The notes below the pieces were generated by a model. That model saw only the letters and a program-made list of their open reading frames with translations, was not told the DNA's origin and made no database searches. A stretch of 64,000 bases of DNA from Caulifigura coniformis (GTDB lineage Bacteria; Planctomycetota; Planctomycetia; Planctomycetales; Planctomycetaceae), in NCBI RefSeq assembly GCF_007745175.1, contig NZ_CP036271.1, forward strand, positions 1,178,001-1,242,000, given 5' to 3'. Positions 35,452-44,503 of this stretch are shown in pieces. Each line of letters opens with the position of its first letter. Positions within the stretch are counted from its first letter, which is position 1. A program made the position numbers and the translations under genes.

Positions 35452-37008
35452 CTACTTTCCCGTCGGCGGCGGGGTGTCAGGCGCCCGGTCGTAGAGGGTG
35501 GTCATGCGGGCGAGGCGGGAGAGGGGCTCGGATTTGAGCTGGCCCGGTCGGAGCCGCCACCGCCAGTTGCCGGAGGAGGTGCCTGGGGTGTTCATCCGGG
35601 CTTCCGAGCCGAGGCCGAGGATGTCCTGGACGGGGACAACGGCGAGGTCGGAAACGGAACTGTGGACTCCCCGGATCAGCCCCCAGTGGATCTCTTCGGC
35701 CGTGGTGTTGAGGTAGTCGAGCACCATCCGGCGCTCGGCCTGGACCGCTTTCAGCGACATGGTCGTCGTCTTGCCTGGCTCGGCGTTGAACCAGCCGACG
35801 GTCGTGTCATTGTCATGCGTGCCGGTGTAGGCGACGGAATTCTGGACGTAGAAGTGCGGTCGGTGGATGTCGTCGTCCCCGCCGAATCCAAACTGCAGCA
35901 CGCGCATACCGGGGAAGCCGAAGTCGTCCCGCAGTTTGCGGACGGGCGCCGTGATGACTCCGAGGTCTTCCGCAATGATGGGGAGGCTGCCGAGGGCTTT
36001 CTGCATCGCGTGGAACAGCTTTTCACGCGGGCCGGGCATCCACTTTCCGGTTGCGGCGGTAGGGGCTGAGGCGGGGATCTCCCAATAAGCCTCGAAGCCG
36101 CGGAAATGGTCGAGCCGGATGAGGTCGACAAATTTGAGGCTGGCCTCCATCCGCCGGATCCACCATTGGAAACCGTCGGCTTCCATGCGGTCCCAGCGAT
36201 ACTGCGGGTTGCCCCAGTGCTGGCCCGTGCTGCTGAAATAGTCGGGCGGGACGCCCGCGACTTTCAGGGGACGACCATTGGCGCCGAGATCGAACTGGTC
36301 CTGATTGGCCCAGACGTCGGAGCTTTCATGCGACACGAAGATCGGGGCGTCGCCCATGATCTCGATGTCGCGGGCACGAGCGAAGGCGTGCAGATCGTTC
36401 CACTGCCGGGCGAACTGGAACTGGACGAACTGGTGGAACAGGATTCCGTCGGCGAATTCCTTACGAGCCTCCGTGAGGGCGCGCTTGTCGCGGGAGCGGA
36501 GCTTTTCGGGCCAGTCGACCCAGCTGCGATCGGGCCACTGATCCCGCAGGGCCATGAACAGGGCGAACTCATCGAGCCAGCGTTTCTCCGTCGCGCAGAA
36601 CTCCTCGAAGGCGGCCGTCAGCTTCTTCTGCTTGCGGCCCTGGAACGCCGTGAAGGCCTCCTTGAGCCACTCCATCCGGATCGGCGTGAGCTTTTCGAAG
36701 TCGATCGTTCCCGCCGCGAACCTGCGAGACTCTTTCACGACCGCTTCGGAGAGCAGGCCGTCTTCGATCAGCATTTCCGGGCTGACGAACAACGGGTTCC
36801 CGGCGAAGGCCGAGTAACACTGATAGGGCGAGTCGCCGTAGCCGGTCGGGCCGAGCGGAAGGATCTGCCAGACCGATTGCTTCGCCTTCGCGAGCTGATC
36901 GATGAAGGCGTAGGCCTCAGGTCCCAGGTCGCCAATGCCGAGCTTCCCCGGAAGCGACGAAACGTGCAGCAGCACGCCGGCGCGACGTCTCCGTGTCATG
37001 ATGTCCAT
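35452..37008 (-). CDS. malQ: 4-alpha-glucanotransferase (amylomaltase)
   Basis: 518 residues, usual MalQ length (GH77, EC 2.4.1.25): transfers alpha-1,4-glucan segments in glycogen/maltodextrin metabolism. Seen: AGVLLHVSSLPGKLGIGDLG, WQILPLGPTGYGDSPYQ, IMGDAPIFVSHESSDVW, the nucleophile region LIRLDHFRGFEAYWEIPA, the acid/base IIAEDLGVI, and GTHDNDTT with the third carboxylate. A second ATG three codons in is equally possible. Together with treZ it suggests trehalose/glycogen turnover, though the genes are 30 kb apart. Confidence 0.95.
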   Translation of the reverse strand: MDIMTRRRRAGVLLHVSSLPGKLGIGDLGPEAYAFIDQLAKAKQSVWQILPLGPTGYGDSPYQCYSAFAGNPLFVSPEMLIEDGLLSEAVVKESRRFAAGTIDFEKLTPIRMEWLKEAFTAFQGRKQKKLTAAFEEFCATEKRWLDEFALFMALRDQWPDRSWVDWPEKLRSRDKRALTEARKEFADGILFHQFVQFQFARQWNDLHAFARARDIEIMGDAPIFVSHESSDVWANQDQFDLGANGRPLKVAGVPPDYFSSTGQHWGNPQYRWDRMEADGFQWWIRRMEASLKFVDLIRLDHFRGFEAYWEIPASAPTAATGKWMPGPREKLFHAMQKALGSLPIIAEDLGVITAPVRKLRDDFGFPGMRVLQFGFGGDDDIHRPHFYVQNSVAYTGTHDNDTTVGWFNAEPGKTTTMSLKAVQAERRMVLDYLNTTAEEIHWGLIRGVHSSVSDLAVVPVQDILGLGSEARMNTPGTSSGNWRWRLRPGQLKSEPLSRLARMTTLYDRAPDTPPPTGK

Positions 37009-37047
37009 CCGTGATTGATCGCAGTCGCTTCGCTGGTGGAGGCTCGG

Positions 37048-38469
37048 CTAGATGAAGAGGTCTTTCACGACCCGGCCTTCCACGTCGGTCAGACGGAAAT
37101 CGCGGCCGGCGTGGCGGTAGGTGAGTTTTTCGTGGTCCAGGCCGAGTGCGTGCAGAATCGTGGCGTGGACGTCATGCATGTGCATCTTGTCGACGACGGC
37201 CTCGTGACCGAATTCGTCGGTGGCTCCATAGGAGAATCCCGGTTTCATCCCGCCGCCGGCAAAGAAGTGGGTGAAGCCCTTGGGATTGTGATCGCGGCCG
37301 TCGGCTCCCTGCGTGAACGGATTGCGGCCGAATTCACCGCCCCACCAGACGAGGGTGTCTTCCAGCAGCCCGCGGGCCTTGAGGTCGGCGAGAAGGCCTG
37401 CGACGGGGCGATCGGTGGCCTGGGCGTGGGTGGCATGCAGCTGGATCTTGCTGTGCTGATCCCAGCGGGGATTGGCCGTGTTGTCGGCATAGCTGACCTG
37501 GACAAACCGGCAGCCGGCCTCGGAGATCCGGCGGGCCAGAAGGCACTGCTGGCCGAATTCGTCGGTCTCCTTCACCCCGATGCCGTAGAGATCCTGGGTC
37601 GCTTTCGTCTCTTTCGAGATGTCGGTGATCTCCGGGGCATGCATCTGCATGCGGAAGGCCATCTCGTAAGAGTTCACGACGGCCGAGAGTTCGTCATCGT
37701 GGGAGCGGCGCGCGAGCTGGTCGGCGTTGATCGAACTGAGGAGTTCGAGCTGGCGTTTCTGCTCGGAGAGAGGGACGGAGTCGTTCGTGATGAACTGGAT
37801 GCGGGCATCGCGGGCAGGCTGTCCGGCACGGCCGACGGTGGTTCCCTGGTAGTGGGCCGGAAGGAAGGCGTTGCCGTAGTTGCGCGGTCCGCCGTTTCCG
37901 AGCGAAGGGTTGATGGTCACGAAGCTCGGCAGGTTCTCGTTCTCATTGCCGAGGCCGTAGCTGATCCAGGCTCCCATCGACGGACGGACGAAGTTGGTCG
38001 TCCCCGTATGGAGAAAGATGGTGGACGGGCCATGGGCCACACCGTTGGTGTGCAGGCTGTGGACGAAGCAGAGATCGTCGACGTGCTGGGCGATGGAAGG
38101 GAACAGTTCCGAGGCCCACCGTCCGCATTCGCCGTACTGTTTGAATTTCCACGGCGACATCATCACCTGTTCGTTGCCGCTCATGCCCGTCTTGGCGAGC
38201 TTGCGGGCATCCTTGAAGGCAAGTTTCTTGCCGTGCTCTTCGGCGAGACGGGGCTTGTAGTCGAACGTATCGACGTGGCTCGGCCCCCCCTGCATGAAGA
38301 TGAAGATCACCCGCTTGGCCCGGGCGGGGAAGAGTGTCGGCCGGGCCTGGTAGGGACTGGTCGCAGCGCTGGCGGACTTCCCCGCCAGTCCGGCGAGGGC
38401 GAGGCCACCAAAGCCACACGCAGCGGATTTCAGTAAAGCACGACGAGCCAGCACGTCTGAATGCATCAC
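37048..38469 (-). CDS. DUF1501 protein, Tat-exported sulfatase-like
   Basis: 473 residues. A twin-arginine signal (ARRALLKSAACGFGGLALAGLAG) precedes AKRVIFIFMQGGPSHVDTFDYKP, FVRPSMGAWISYGLG, GGEFGRNPFTQGADGRDHNP and LHALGLDHEKLTYRHAGRDFRLTDV, the standard DUF1501 sequence. The fold is of the alkaline phosphatase/sulfatase type; no activity is established. In planctomycetes these are nearly always encoded beside a large DUF1549/DUF1553 cytochrome protein, which is missing here. Confidence 0.92.
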   Translation of the reverse strand: MMHSDVLARRALLKSAACGFGGLALAGLAGKSASAATSPYQARPTLFPARAKRVIFIFMQGGPSHVDTFDYKPRLAEEHGKKLAFKDARKLAKTGMSGNEQVMMSPWKFKQYGECGRWASELFPSIAQHVDDLCFVHSLHTNGVAHGPSTIFLHTGTTNFVRPSMGAWISYGLGNENENLPSFVTINPSLGNGGPRNYGNAFLPAHYQGTTVGRAGQPARDARIQFITNDSVPLSEQKRQLELLSSINADQLARRSHDDELSAVVNSYEMAFRMQMHAPEITDISKETKATQDLYGIGVKETDEFGQQCLLARRISEAGCRFVQVSYADNTANPRWDQHSKIQLHATHAQATDRPVAGLLADLKARGLLEDTLVWWGGEFGRNPFTQGADGRDHNPKGFTHFFAGGGMKPGFSYGATDEFGHEAVVDKMHMHDVHATILHALGLDHEKLTYRHAGRDFRLTDVEGRVVKDLFI

Positions 38470-39079
38470 TACGACCCCTGACGACCGTGAGGATTCACCG
38501 ACTTCACACTGTATCGGCAGGATCAGCGGTTGACGAGACCCTGCGCGGCCCGCCAGGGCTGGTCACGTTCTTAAGATGGGCCAATTCGTCGTCGCCTTGC
38601 ACCGTTGCCGCAAAATGACTTGCGGTAACGACAGTCGACCGACCGTGAAAAAGTGACTCGCCCTGCCCCAATCCCCACTCGCCAAAGCACTTCCGAGTAC
38701 CGAGGACCAAGCTCTCCCGCGCAACCGCCCCCGTCATGGTGGAGGATCCCATGAACACAACCACCGTCAACCCGTCGTCACACAACCCGGCCCGGCCGGC
38801 TCCCTGTCCGCGCCACCCACGCTCTCCCGATCCTTCCACTGAACGTCCGCAGGAAAAGAGGGCGAGGAGTACAGTACCACCCACACAACGCGCCCTCCTT
38901 GCCCCCCTCGGCGTCAAACACCTCCGCACTGTTCCCGATCCCTGCCCGTGCCTGCGCGGCCCGCCGTTTTCTGCGGTCAGCCGGGGCGGGGATGAACAGA
39001 AATGAACGAGGCGGACGTGCGGAATGCGCGGCGGCAGGCGGCGTCAGAACCACGTTGCGTCGCCGACTTCGGAATCGCG
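38470..39079. other. Gene-free stretch between DUF1501 and smpB
   Basis: About 600 bases. One plus-strand ORF beginning at 38751 has a decent GGAGG site but codes for a Pro/Arg/Ser-rich peptide with no coding-like features, so I do not call it. No tmRNA, repeat or hairpin of note was seen. Confidence 0.4.
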
Positions 39080-39571
39080 TCAGTATCGCCGTTTGCGGAC
39101 GGCTTCGCGCATCTCGCGGTTGGCTGAGTCTTTCTTCAGCTTTTCGCGCTTGTCGTGAAGTTGTCGGCCCTTGCCGACGGCGAGCGTGACCTTCACGAAA
39201 CCCCGATCGAACTGCACCGACAGCGGGATGAGCGTGAGTCCCTTCTGCTTGGCGGCCTCGGCGAACTTGAGGATCTCCCGCTTCTTCATCAGGAGCTTGC
39301 GGGGCCGCTTCCGTTCGTGGTTGAGATAGGACGCCTGGGGATACTCGGCGATATCCGCATTCAGGAGCCAGACTTCGCCGTCTTCAACCCGTCCGAACGC
39401 TTCGTCGATGGTGATCTTTCCCGCCCGGATGCTTTTGACTTCGCTGCCCATCAGCGCGATGCCGCACTCGAGTTCCTGCAGGATCTCGAATTCGTGCAGC
39501 GCGCGGCGATTCCGGCAGACGAATTTCTTCTCGTCTTTGGCGGCGGTCGATTTGCCGGATTTCGTCGACAT
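39080..39571 (-). CDS. smpB: SsrA-binding protein
   Basis: 163 residues. Seen: NRRALHEFEILQELECGIALMGSEVKSIR, the tmRNA-binding barrel, LLNADIAEYPQASYLNHERKRPRKLL, and a basic C-terminal tail (KREKLKKDSANREMREAVRKRRY) that enters the mRNA channel during trans-translation. The ATG at MSTKSGKST is chosen over an upstream one because it matches the family. tmRNA itself is not in the window. Confidence 0.96.
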   Translation of the reverse strand: MSTKSGKSTAAKDEKKFVCRNRRALHEFEILQELECGIALMGSEVKSIRAGKITIDEAFGRVEDGEVWLLNADIAEYPQASYLNHERKRPRKLLMKKREILKFAEAAKQKGLTLIPLSVQFDRGFVKVTLAVGKGRQLHDKREKLKKDSANREMREAVRKRRY

Positions 39572-39704
39572 CAGGTGGATTGTACGGGCTTGGTTCAGGA
39601 CGAAAGCGGCACAGACAGAAAATGTCTGTGCCGCCGGAGAGACACCGAGATGGCCGCAGAGGATCGCCTGGATCGGCACGGACGAAACGCCCGTGCCATC
39701 GGAA

Positions 39705-41150
39705 TCAGGCGTTCTTGCGGCTGCCCTTCGCGTTCGCCGGGCCTGCGACCTTCTTCAGGACGTACTTCCTCGGCTTCGGCTGGTTCTTCTGGAAGATTTC
39801 GTCCTCGATCGCTTTCGACTGCGCGTTGTACTTGGAAACCTGTTCGTCGAGGTTCTCGATCTGCTTCGCCAGTTCCTCGACCTTCTTCTTCAAGGCCTCG
39901 TCCGCCGGCGTCGCATCACTTTGCCGCTTCGTGCGGGCGTACGTCTGAAACTTACGCCACCAGTTGCGTTTCATCCGTTCCGGACCATCGATTTCGCCTT
40001 CGAACGGGCCTTTATTCCGTTTCGCATTCAGCATCGCCACTTCGAGGGCCTGCTGGTACTGGGGCGTCTTCTCATTCCCCTGCAGCTCGACGCGCCGGCT
40101 AAGCGCTTCGGCCGTATACGAGCCGACTTCAACGTCGTCGATTGTCAGCGTATAGCGTCCCGGTTCCAGCCCGGCGATCTGCAGCGATTCCGCTCCCAGC
40201 CGGTGGCCCATCTTCGAAAGCTTCACTCCCAGGGCTGCGTTGGCCGGGACCACCCAGGGGAGAGAGTCGGCTGTCCAGGTGAACTCCACCTTCTCCGGGT
40301 CGGCGACCAGATCAGACAGGACGCCTCCGGCAGGCTTGCCGGCGCGAAACTGGCCCTTCGGGCCGCGGGTGATCGAGATCGCAGAGACGCGCCGGGACGG
40401 AGCGATGTCGTTGATGATCGCAGCGGCCATGATGAGCTGGCCGTCTTCCAGAGGGTGGACGGCGTCCTTGATCATCGTGAATGACGGGTTGGTCTTGCGC
40501 TGCTCGGTGGTGATCGCGTTCAGCGGTCCCCACATGTCGACGAAGCCCCAGCCATTCTCCTGGGCGACTTCCCGCAACCACGTGCCGTAGTAAGCGAGGG
40601 TGGCGTTGTAGAGGGCCGTGTCCTCGGGGGCACGCGTGTTTTTGGGGCGGGCCCGGTCGGCTCGCGAGTCGAACATGGTGGGCGTAATGAGAATGGGAGT
40701 CGCGCCGATGTCGGTGATTCGCTTCAGCAGTTCCGTCATGTCCTGCTGGTAAGTCTTGAAGAGCGCATCGTCATAGGCTTTGACGGAGCCGTCGTTCATA
40801 CCCAGGAGGACGGTGACATACTTCGGCTTGTAGGCCGCGACATCGCGGTCGAAGCGTGCGAGCGCATCCCAGGCCCGGTCGCCGCCGACGCCGGCGTTGT
40901 GGAACTTCAGACGCATCTTTGGAAACCGCGTGTAGAAGTAGTCCTCAACGTACTGCGTGTAGAGAACCTGGTGGGTAATGCTGTCTCCCAGGAAGACGAT
41001 GCTGTCGCCATCCTGCAGTTCCAGCTTTCCGAGCAGCGGCTTCAGTTCGGGCTTTGCGGCTTCCACGGCCGGCGCCTGGAACGACCAGGCCGGCCGGGCG
41101 AACAGACCGAGCGCCAGCAGGGCGAAGGCGATGCGAGCAACGGGTTTCAT
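39705..41150 (-). CDS. Exported SGNH/GDSL hydrolase with coiled-coil tail
   Basis: 481 residues. A signal peptide ends at PAWSFQA. SGNH blocks: SIVFLGDSITHQ (block I Ser), HNAGVGGDRAWD (block II Gly), LLGMNDGSVK (block III Asn) and DAVHPLEDGQ (block V Asp-His). The hydrolase part ends near residue 260; a beta domain follows, and the last 110 residues form charged heptads (KKKVEELAKQIENLDEQVSK) with a Lys-rich end. Likely an esterase acting outside the cytoplasm; substrate unknown. Confidence 0.87.
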   Translation of the reverse strand: MKPVARIAFALLALGLFARPAWSFQAPAVEAAKPELKPLLGKLELQDGDSIVFLGDSITHQVLYTQYVEDYFYTRFPKMRLKFHNAGVGGDRAWDALARFDRDVAAYKPKYVTVLLGMNDGSVKAYDDALFKTYQQDMTELLKRITDIGATPILITPTMFDSRADRARPKNTRAPEDTALYNATLAYYGTWLREVAQENGWGFVDMWGPLNAITTEQRKTNPSFTMIKDAVHPLEDGQLIMAAAIINDIAPSRRVSAISITRGPKGQFRAGKPAGGVLSDLVADPEKVEFTWTADSLPWVVPANAALGVKLSKMGHRLGAESLQIAGLEPGRYTLTIDDVEVGSYTAEALSRRVELQGNEKTPQYQQALEVAMLNAKRNKGPFEGEIDGPERMKRNWWRKFQTYARTKRQSDATPADEALKKKVEELAKQIENLDEQVSKYNAQSKAIEDEIFQKNQPKPRKYVLKKVAGPANAKGSRKNA

Positions 41151-41606
41151 GAGGGCTCCGAGGAACAGGACTTCGTGACGTCGGGCTGCTCATCCTATTC
41201 CGCAGGCGGCTGAATGACAGGCAACGGCCAGGTAGAACAGGTGTCCGTTGTCTCAACCCGCAAGCCGTTGAGGCCCCGGTGCCGCTTGACTCGTTGCTTC
41301 CTTTGCCGACAGACGGCTCTGACGGGCGACTCCGGGAGGGCGAAGTTTCGTGCTGACCAGCCTGAGAGCTTCCTCGCGATCCGGATCAAGGGGCTGCCGC
41401 CTGCCGAACGAGACCCGCCTCCGCTCGACCGGCAGACTTTGCCGATCTTCGCTCGAAATCGCATTGTGGCGACGCCTTAACTCCTGTCGATATCGAGACC
41501 GAGGCCCTGGCGATGCGGATTCGTCTGGAGAGAGAGGCCTGCGCCGGGGTATGGGAGACGGCGTTCAGCGAGGACCGCTGTCAAATTCCCGCGGAAGGAT
41601 GCCGCG
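41151..41606. other. Gene-free divergent intergenic stretch
   Basis: About 450 bases between the divergent hydrolase and LpoB-like genes, presumably carrying both promoters. Short ORFs here have no coding character, and no repeats or RNA genes were seen. Confidence 0.4.
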
Positions 41607-42326
41607 ATGCAACGTCGCCAGTTTCTCAGTCAGATGATTTTTGTTGCACCGCTGGCGCTGGGGTGTCGCGGCCGGCAGGTCGCCCATGTTCTGCGCGGCG
41701 ACCAGGAAGACATGGTTGGCAGCCACGAGGCCGGCGCCGAAACGTGGAAGCCGCTCGTGGCCGAGGCGACCTGCAAGCTGCTCGCGCGGGAGCAGGAGGT
41801 CGTCCAGACGTCGTCGGCCGAACAGATCGGAATGTCGGTCGAATCGGGGGACGGGAGCACAGCCAGCATGAAGGCCGTCAGCATTCTCGACGGTCTGCCC
41901 AAGAAGCGGGTCTGCTTTGTGGGAGTGGAGAACAAGAGCCAGGAAGAACTGGGCGACTACCGCGAACAGCTGTACGAGCAGATCGACACGATTATCAATG
42001 AGTCAAAGACGTTCGGCGTCGTGAACCGGAAATTCGTCGAAGCGGGTCTGCGTCAGGCGGCCCTGCGCCCGGACGACCTCTTCGTGCCGAACAATCGCCG
42101 CAACTTCGTCGCCATCATGGAACAGCAGGAGCAGCCATTCGACTACCTGCTGTTCGCACGGGTGACCAGCGGTACAACCGACAACAACGGCGACTACCAG
42201 CGCGACTATCTGCTGACGCTCGAACTGGTGAATGTGGCGACTGGCGATTTCGCCAAGGAATCGGCCGAACTGCGGAAGGGCTACCACAAGTCGAAGCTGT
42301 CGAAGCTCCGGAACTATGGAGCATAA
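41607..42326 (+). CDS. LpoB-like lipoprotein
   Basis: 239 residues. The N-terminus has RRQFLSQ and a lipobox PLALGC at about residues 16-20. The domain KRVCFVGVENKSQEELGDYREQLYEQIDTIINESKTFGVVNRKFVEAGLR plus DYLLFARVTSGT matches the LpoB/penicillin-binding-protein-activator fold (pfam-type TolB-N-like). In E. coli LpoB activates PBP1b from the outer membrane. The next gene overlaps its end by 11 bases. Its target in a planctomycete is unknown. Confidence 0.75.
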   Translation: MQRRQFLSQMIFVAPLALGCRGRQVAHVLRGDQEDMVGSHEAGAETWKPLVAEATCKLLAREQEVVQTSSAEQIGMSVESGDGSTASMKAVSILDGLPKKRVCFVGVENKSQEELGDYREQLYEQIDTIINESKTFGVVNRKFVEAGLRQAALRPDDLFVPNNRRNFVAIMEQQEQPFDYLLFARVTSGTTDNNGDYQRDYLLTLELVNVATGDFAKESAELRKGYHKSKLSKLRNYGA

Positions 42327-43752
42327 GGTGACGGTCAACGTCCGGGGGGCCATCCAGACGGCAGGCGTCTTCGCGCAGCGGTGTGGACTTGCCGGCGCGC
42401 TGGCGCTGCTGCTGCTCGCGCCGGGGTGCGCCAGTCACGCCGACCGCATTGCAGCGACGCAGGGACACTACTTCCGTGGCGACCTGCCCGCCGCGCGCAC
42501 CGAGCTTGACCTGTTGCTGAAGAAGCCGAAGCGGGACGCCGATGCTCTGCTCCTCGACCAGGCGATGGTGGAGCTCTCCTCGGGGCGGCCCAAGGAGGCG
42601 GAGCGCCTTCTGCGGACGGTTCGCGACCATTTCGATCACCTCGAGCAGAAGGACCTGGCCGAGGGGGCAACGTCGATGCTCACCGACGACACCCGGCTGG
42701 CCTACTCTGGCGAGGACCACGAGAAAGTTCTGGTGCGAGCCTTTCTTGCGCTTTCCAATCTGATGGCGGATGGCGGCGACGCGGAGGCGTACTCGCTGCA
42801 GGTGAACGCCAAGCAGAAGGAACTGATCGAACGGGCCGGTGGACTGGAAGCCCACCCGGAACTGGCCGCGACGCAGGTTGCCCTCGGGCCCTACCTGCGG
42901 GCGATGCTGCAGGAGGAATCGCGGGTGAATGCGGATGAAGTGGTTCGCAACCGTGCGATGGTGGCTTCCTGGCAGCCCGAGTTCAGGGACGCGCAGGTCG
43001 ACCTCGCCCGGGCGGAAACCACGGCGCCGTGCGCTCCAGGGCATGGCGTGATCTACGTCTTTGCGCTCGTGGGCCGGGGGCCCGCCAAGCAGGAACGCCT
43101 CGAGATTCCGACGCAGGCGGCGCTGCTCGTGGCCGACCGGATTGTCAGTGCGGTGGGCAAGCACAACCTTCCGCCGACGATCGCGCCGATCCGGATCCCC
43201 GTCGTCGTGCGGCAGAACAACCGGATTGATCGACTTCAGGTGGCCATCGACGACCAGCCAAAGGGGGATACAGCCACGCTCGTCGACGTCGGCATGCTCG
43301 CGGAGACTCATTTCCAGGCCAAGGCGCCGGAGATCATCGGAAGGGCCGTTGCTCGGCGCGTCCTGAAGAAGGCCGCGGTTTACGCCGCGAAGGAAGCGAC
43401 GGGAGCGAATACGGCTCCCGGGATCGATATCGCCCTGACCCTGGCGGGCATTGCGTGGGAAGCCACTGAGGCGCCTGACACGCGCTGCTGGAGTCTACTT
43501 CCAGATCGAATTCAGGTGCTGCGGATCGAGGCGCCGGCAGGGGAACACTACATCACGCTGACTCCGGCCGACAGTTACGGGCGGTTTGGCTACTCGGCCT
43601 TGTCACGGGTGACCGTGTCTGAAGGCCGAAACACGAGCGTGCTGGTCAACTTCCCGGACTCGCATCTCGTGGGGGAAGTTTTGACGAGCGACTGGTCCGT
43701 CCAGCGGCCGGCGATCGAACCAGCAGCGGCCCAGCAGGTGGAACTTCCCTGA
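42316..43752 (+). CDS. COG3014-like lipoprotein with helical repeats
   Basis: 478 residues. The start overlaps the upstream lipoprotein gene and gives the lipobox LLLLAPGC. An N-terminal TPR-like region (HYFRGDLPAARTELDLLLKK, QAMVELSSGRPKEAERLLRTV) is followed by VIYVFALVGRGPAKQE, IRIPVVVRQNNRIDRL and TRCWSLLPDRIQVLRIEAPAGEHY, as in COG3014 proteins that are encoded beside LpoB-like and LPP20-like lipoproteins. No LPP20 gene follows here. Probable envelope complex; function not known. Confidence 0.75.
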   Translation: MEHKVTVNVRGAIQTAGVFAQRCGLAGALALLLLAPGCASHADRIAATQGHYFRGDLPAARTELDLLLKKPKRDADALLLDQAMVELSSGRPKEAERLLRTVRDHFDHLEQKDLAEGATSMLTDDTRLAYSGEDHEKVLVRAFLALSNLMADGGDAEAYSLQVNAKQKELIERAGGLEAHPELAATQVALGPYLRAMLQEESRVNADEVVRNRAMVASWQPEFRDAQVDLARAETTAPCAPGHGVIYVFALVGRGPAKQERLEIPTQAALLVADRIVSAVGKHNLPPTIAPIRIPVVVRQNNRIDRLQVAIDDQPKGDTATLVDVGMLAETHFQAKAPEIIGRAVARRVLKKAAVYAAKEATGANTAPGIDIALTLAGIAWEATEAPDTRCWSLLPDRIQVLRIEAPAGEHYITLTPADSYGRFGYSALSRVTVSEGRNTSVLVNFPDSHLVGEVLTSDWSVQRPAIEPAAAQQVELP

Positions 43753-43870
43753 GGGCGAACCCTGCGGAAATCGGCTGTGTCGGGGTGAGAGCAGAAAAAT
43801 GCAGGAAGTCGGCGGTCAGCGGCGCTTGACAGTGATTGCCACCGGCCGGTAGCGTTCGCCTTCCGATGTG

Positions 43871-43897
43871 ACGTCGCCCAAGGGCGGCGTTTCTTCG
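43871..43897 (+). terminator. Probable terminator of the lipoprotein pair
   Basis: ACGTCGCCC pairs with GGGCGGCGT (one T-G pair) and is followed by TTTCTTCGTC. It lies about 120 bases after the stop codon. Confidence 0.45.
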
Positions 43898-43980
43898 TCT
43901 GTGAGCGGCCAGCCGTTTCACATGCCTGTCGGATTCGTTTGAGAAACGCCTGGCGGTTGGACGATTAATCGGTGTCCCAG

Positions 43981-44053
<73 letters not shown>

Positions 44054-44058
44054 CTCAC

Positions 44059-44096
44059 GAAAAGCCCGCGTTTCCCTGGGAATCGCGGGCTTTTTC
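44059..44096 (+). terminator. Strong terminator after tRNA-Ala
   Basis: AAAAGCCCGCG pairs with CGCGGGCTTTT around a 13-base loop and is followed by T residues; located six bases past the tRNA. Confidence 0.92.
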
Positions 44097-44503
44097 GTTG
44101 GACGGCTTCAGTGCCGGAATATCCAGATTCTACAGATTCTGTGCCCAATTGGCACCCATTCTGTGCCAATCTGTGCCAGCGACTTCTCTGAATAATGTCT
44201 CCCTCAGCCCGCAAGAAAGCTGGCGACTCGCAAGCCGTGACGAAGAGTTCGGTACAGCAGCAGTTACTGCCATCCTGGCAGTGAGCGATTCTTGCGAGCT
44301 TGCTGCCGCTCCCGAAATGCGGAGACAGATCTGCTGATGCGGATGGGCTTTAGGCGCACCCTCGACGGCCGCTTTTTCGAAGGCGCAAAAGTTGCAAAGG
44401 CGGCACCTCGCCACGACACAGGGCAGAGGGCGGCACGCCGACTTCGGGAGCGTGCTTTGACTAGGTCTAATCTCGCGGCGGCAAAGGAGGTCCGCAGGAA
44501 ATC
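44097..44503. other. Left border of the plasmid-like island
   Basis: 400 bases with no gene. It contains the TGTGCCA repeats listed separately and a GGAGG site at 44486-44490 ahead of the first CBASS gene. No duplicate of the tRNA 3' end was found within the window. Confidence 0.5.
44140..44178 (+). repeat. TGTGCCA-type repeat cluster
   Basis: TGTGCC, an inverted GGCAC, then two direct copies TGTGCCAA and TGTGCCAG exactly 10 bases apart (starts 44162 and 44172). The same tandem pair with the same 10-base pitch recurs at 57224-57241. Such helically phased sites fit binding by a recombinase or a transfer protein. Confidence 0.7.

Noticed and set aside
37015-38436. 473-residue ORF on the plus strand
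   Set aside because: Antisense to the DUF1501 gene, whose signature motifs are unmistakable.
38751-39005. Short ORF with a GGAGG site
   Set aside because: Pro/Arg/Ser-rich random-like product, no recognisable feature.
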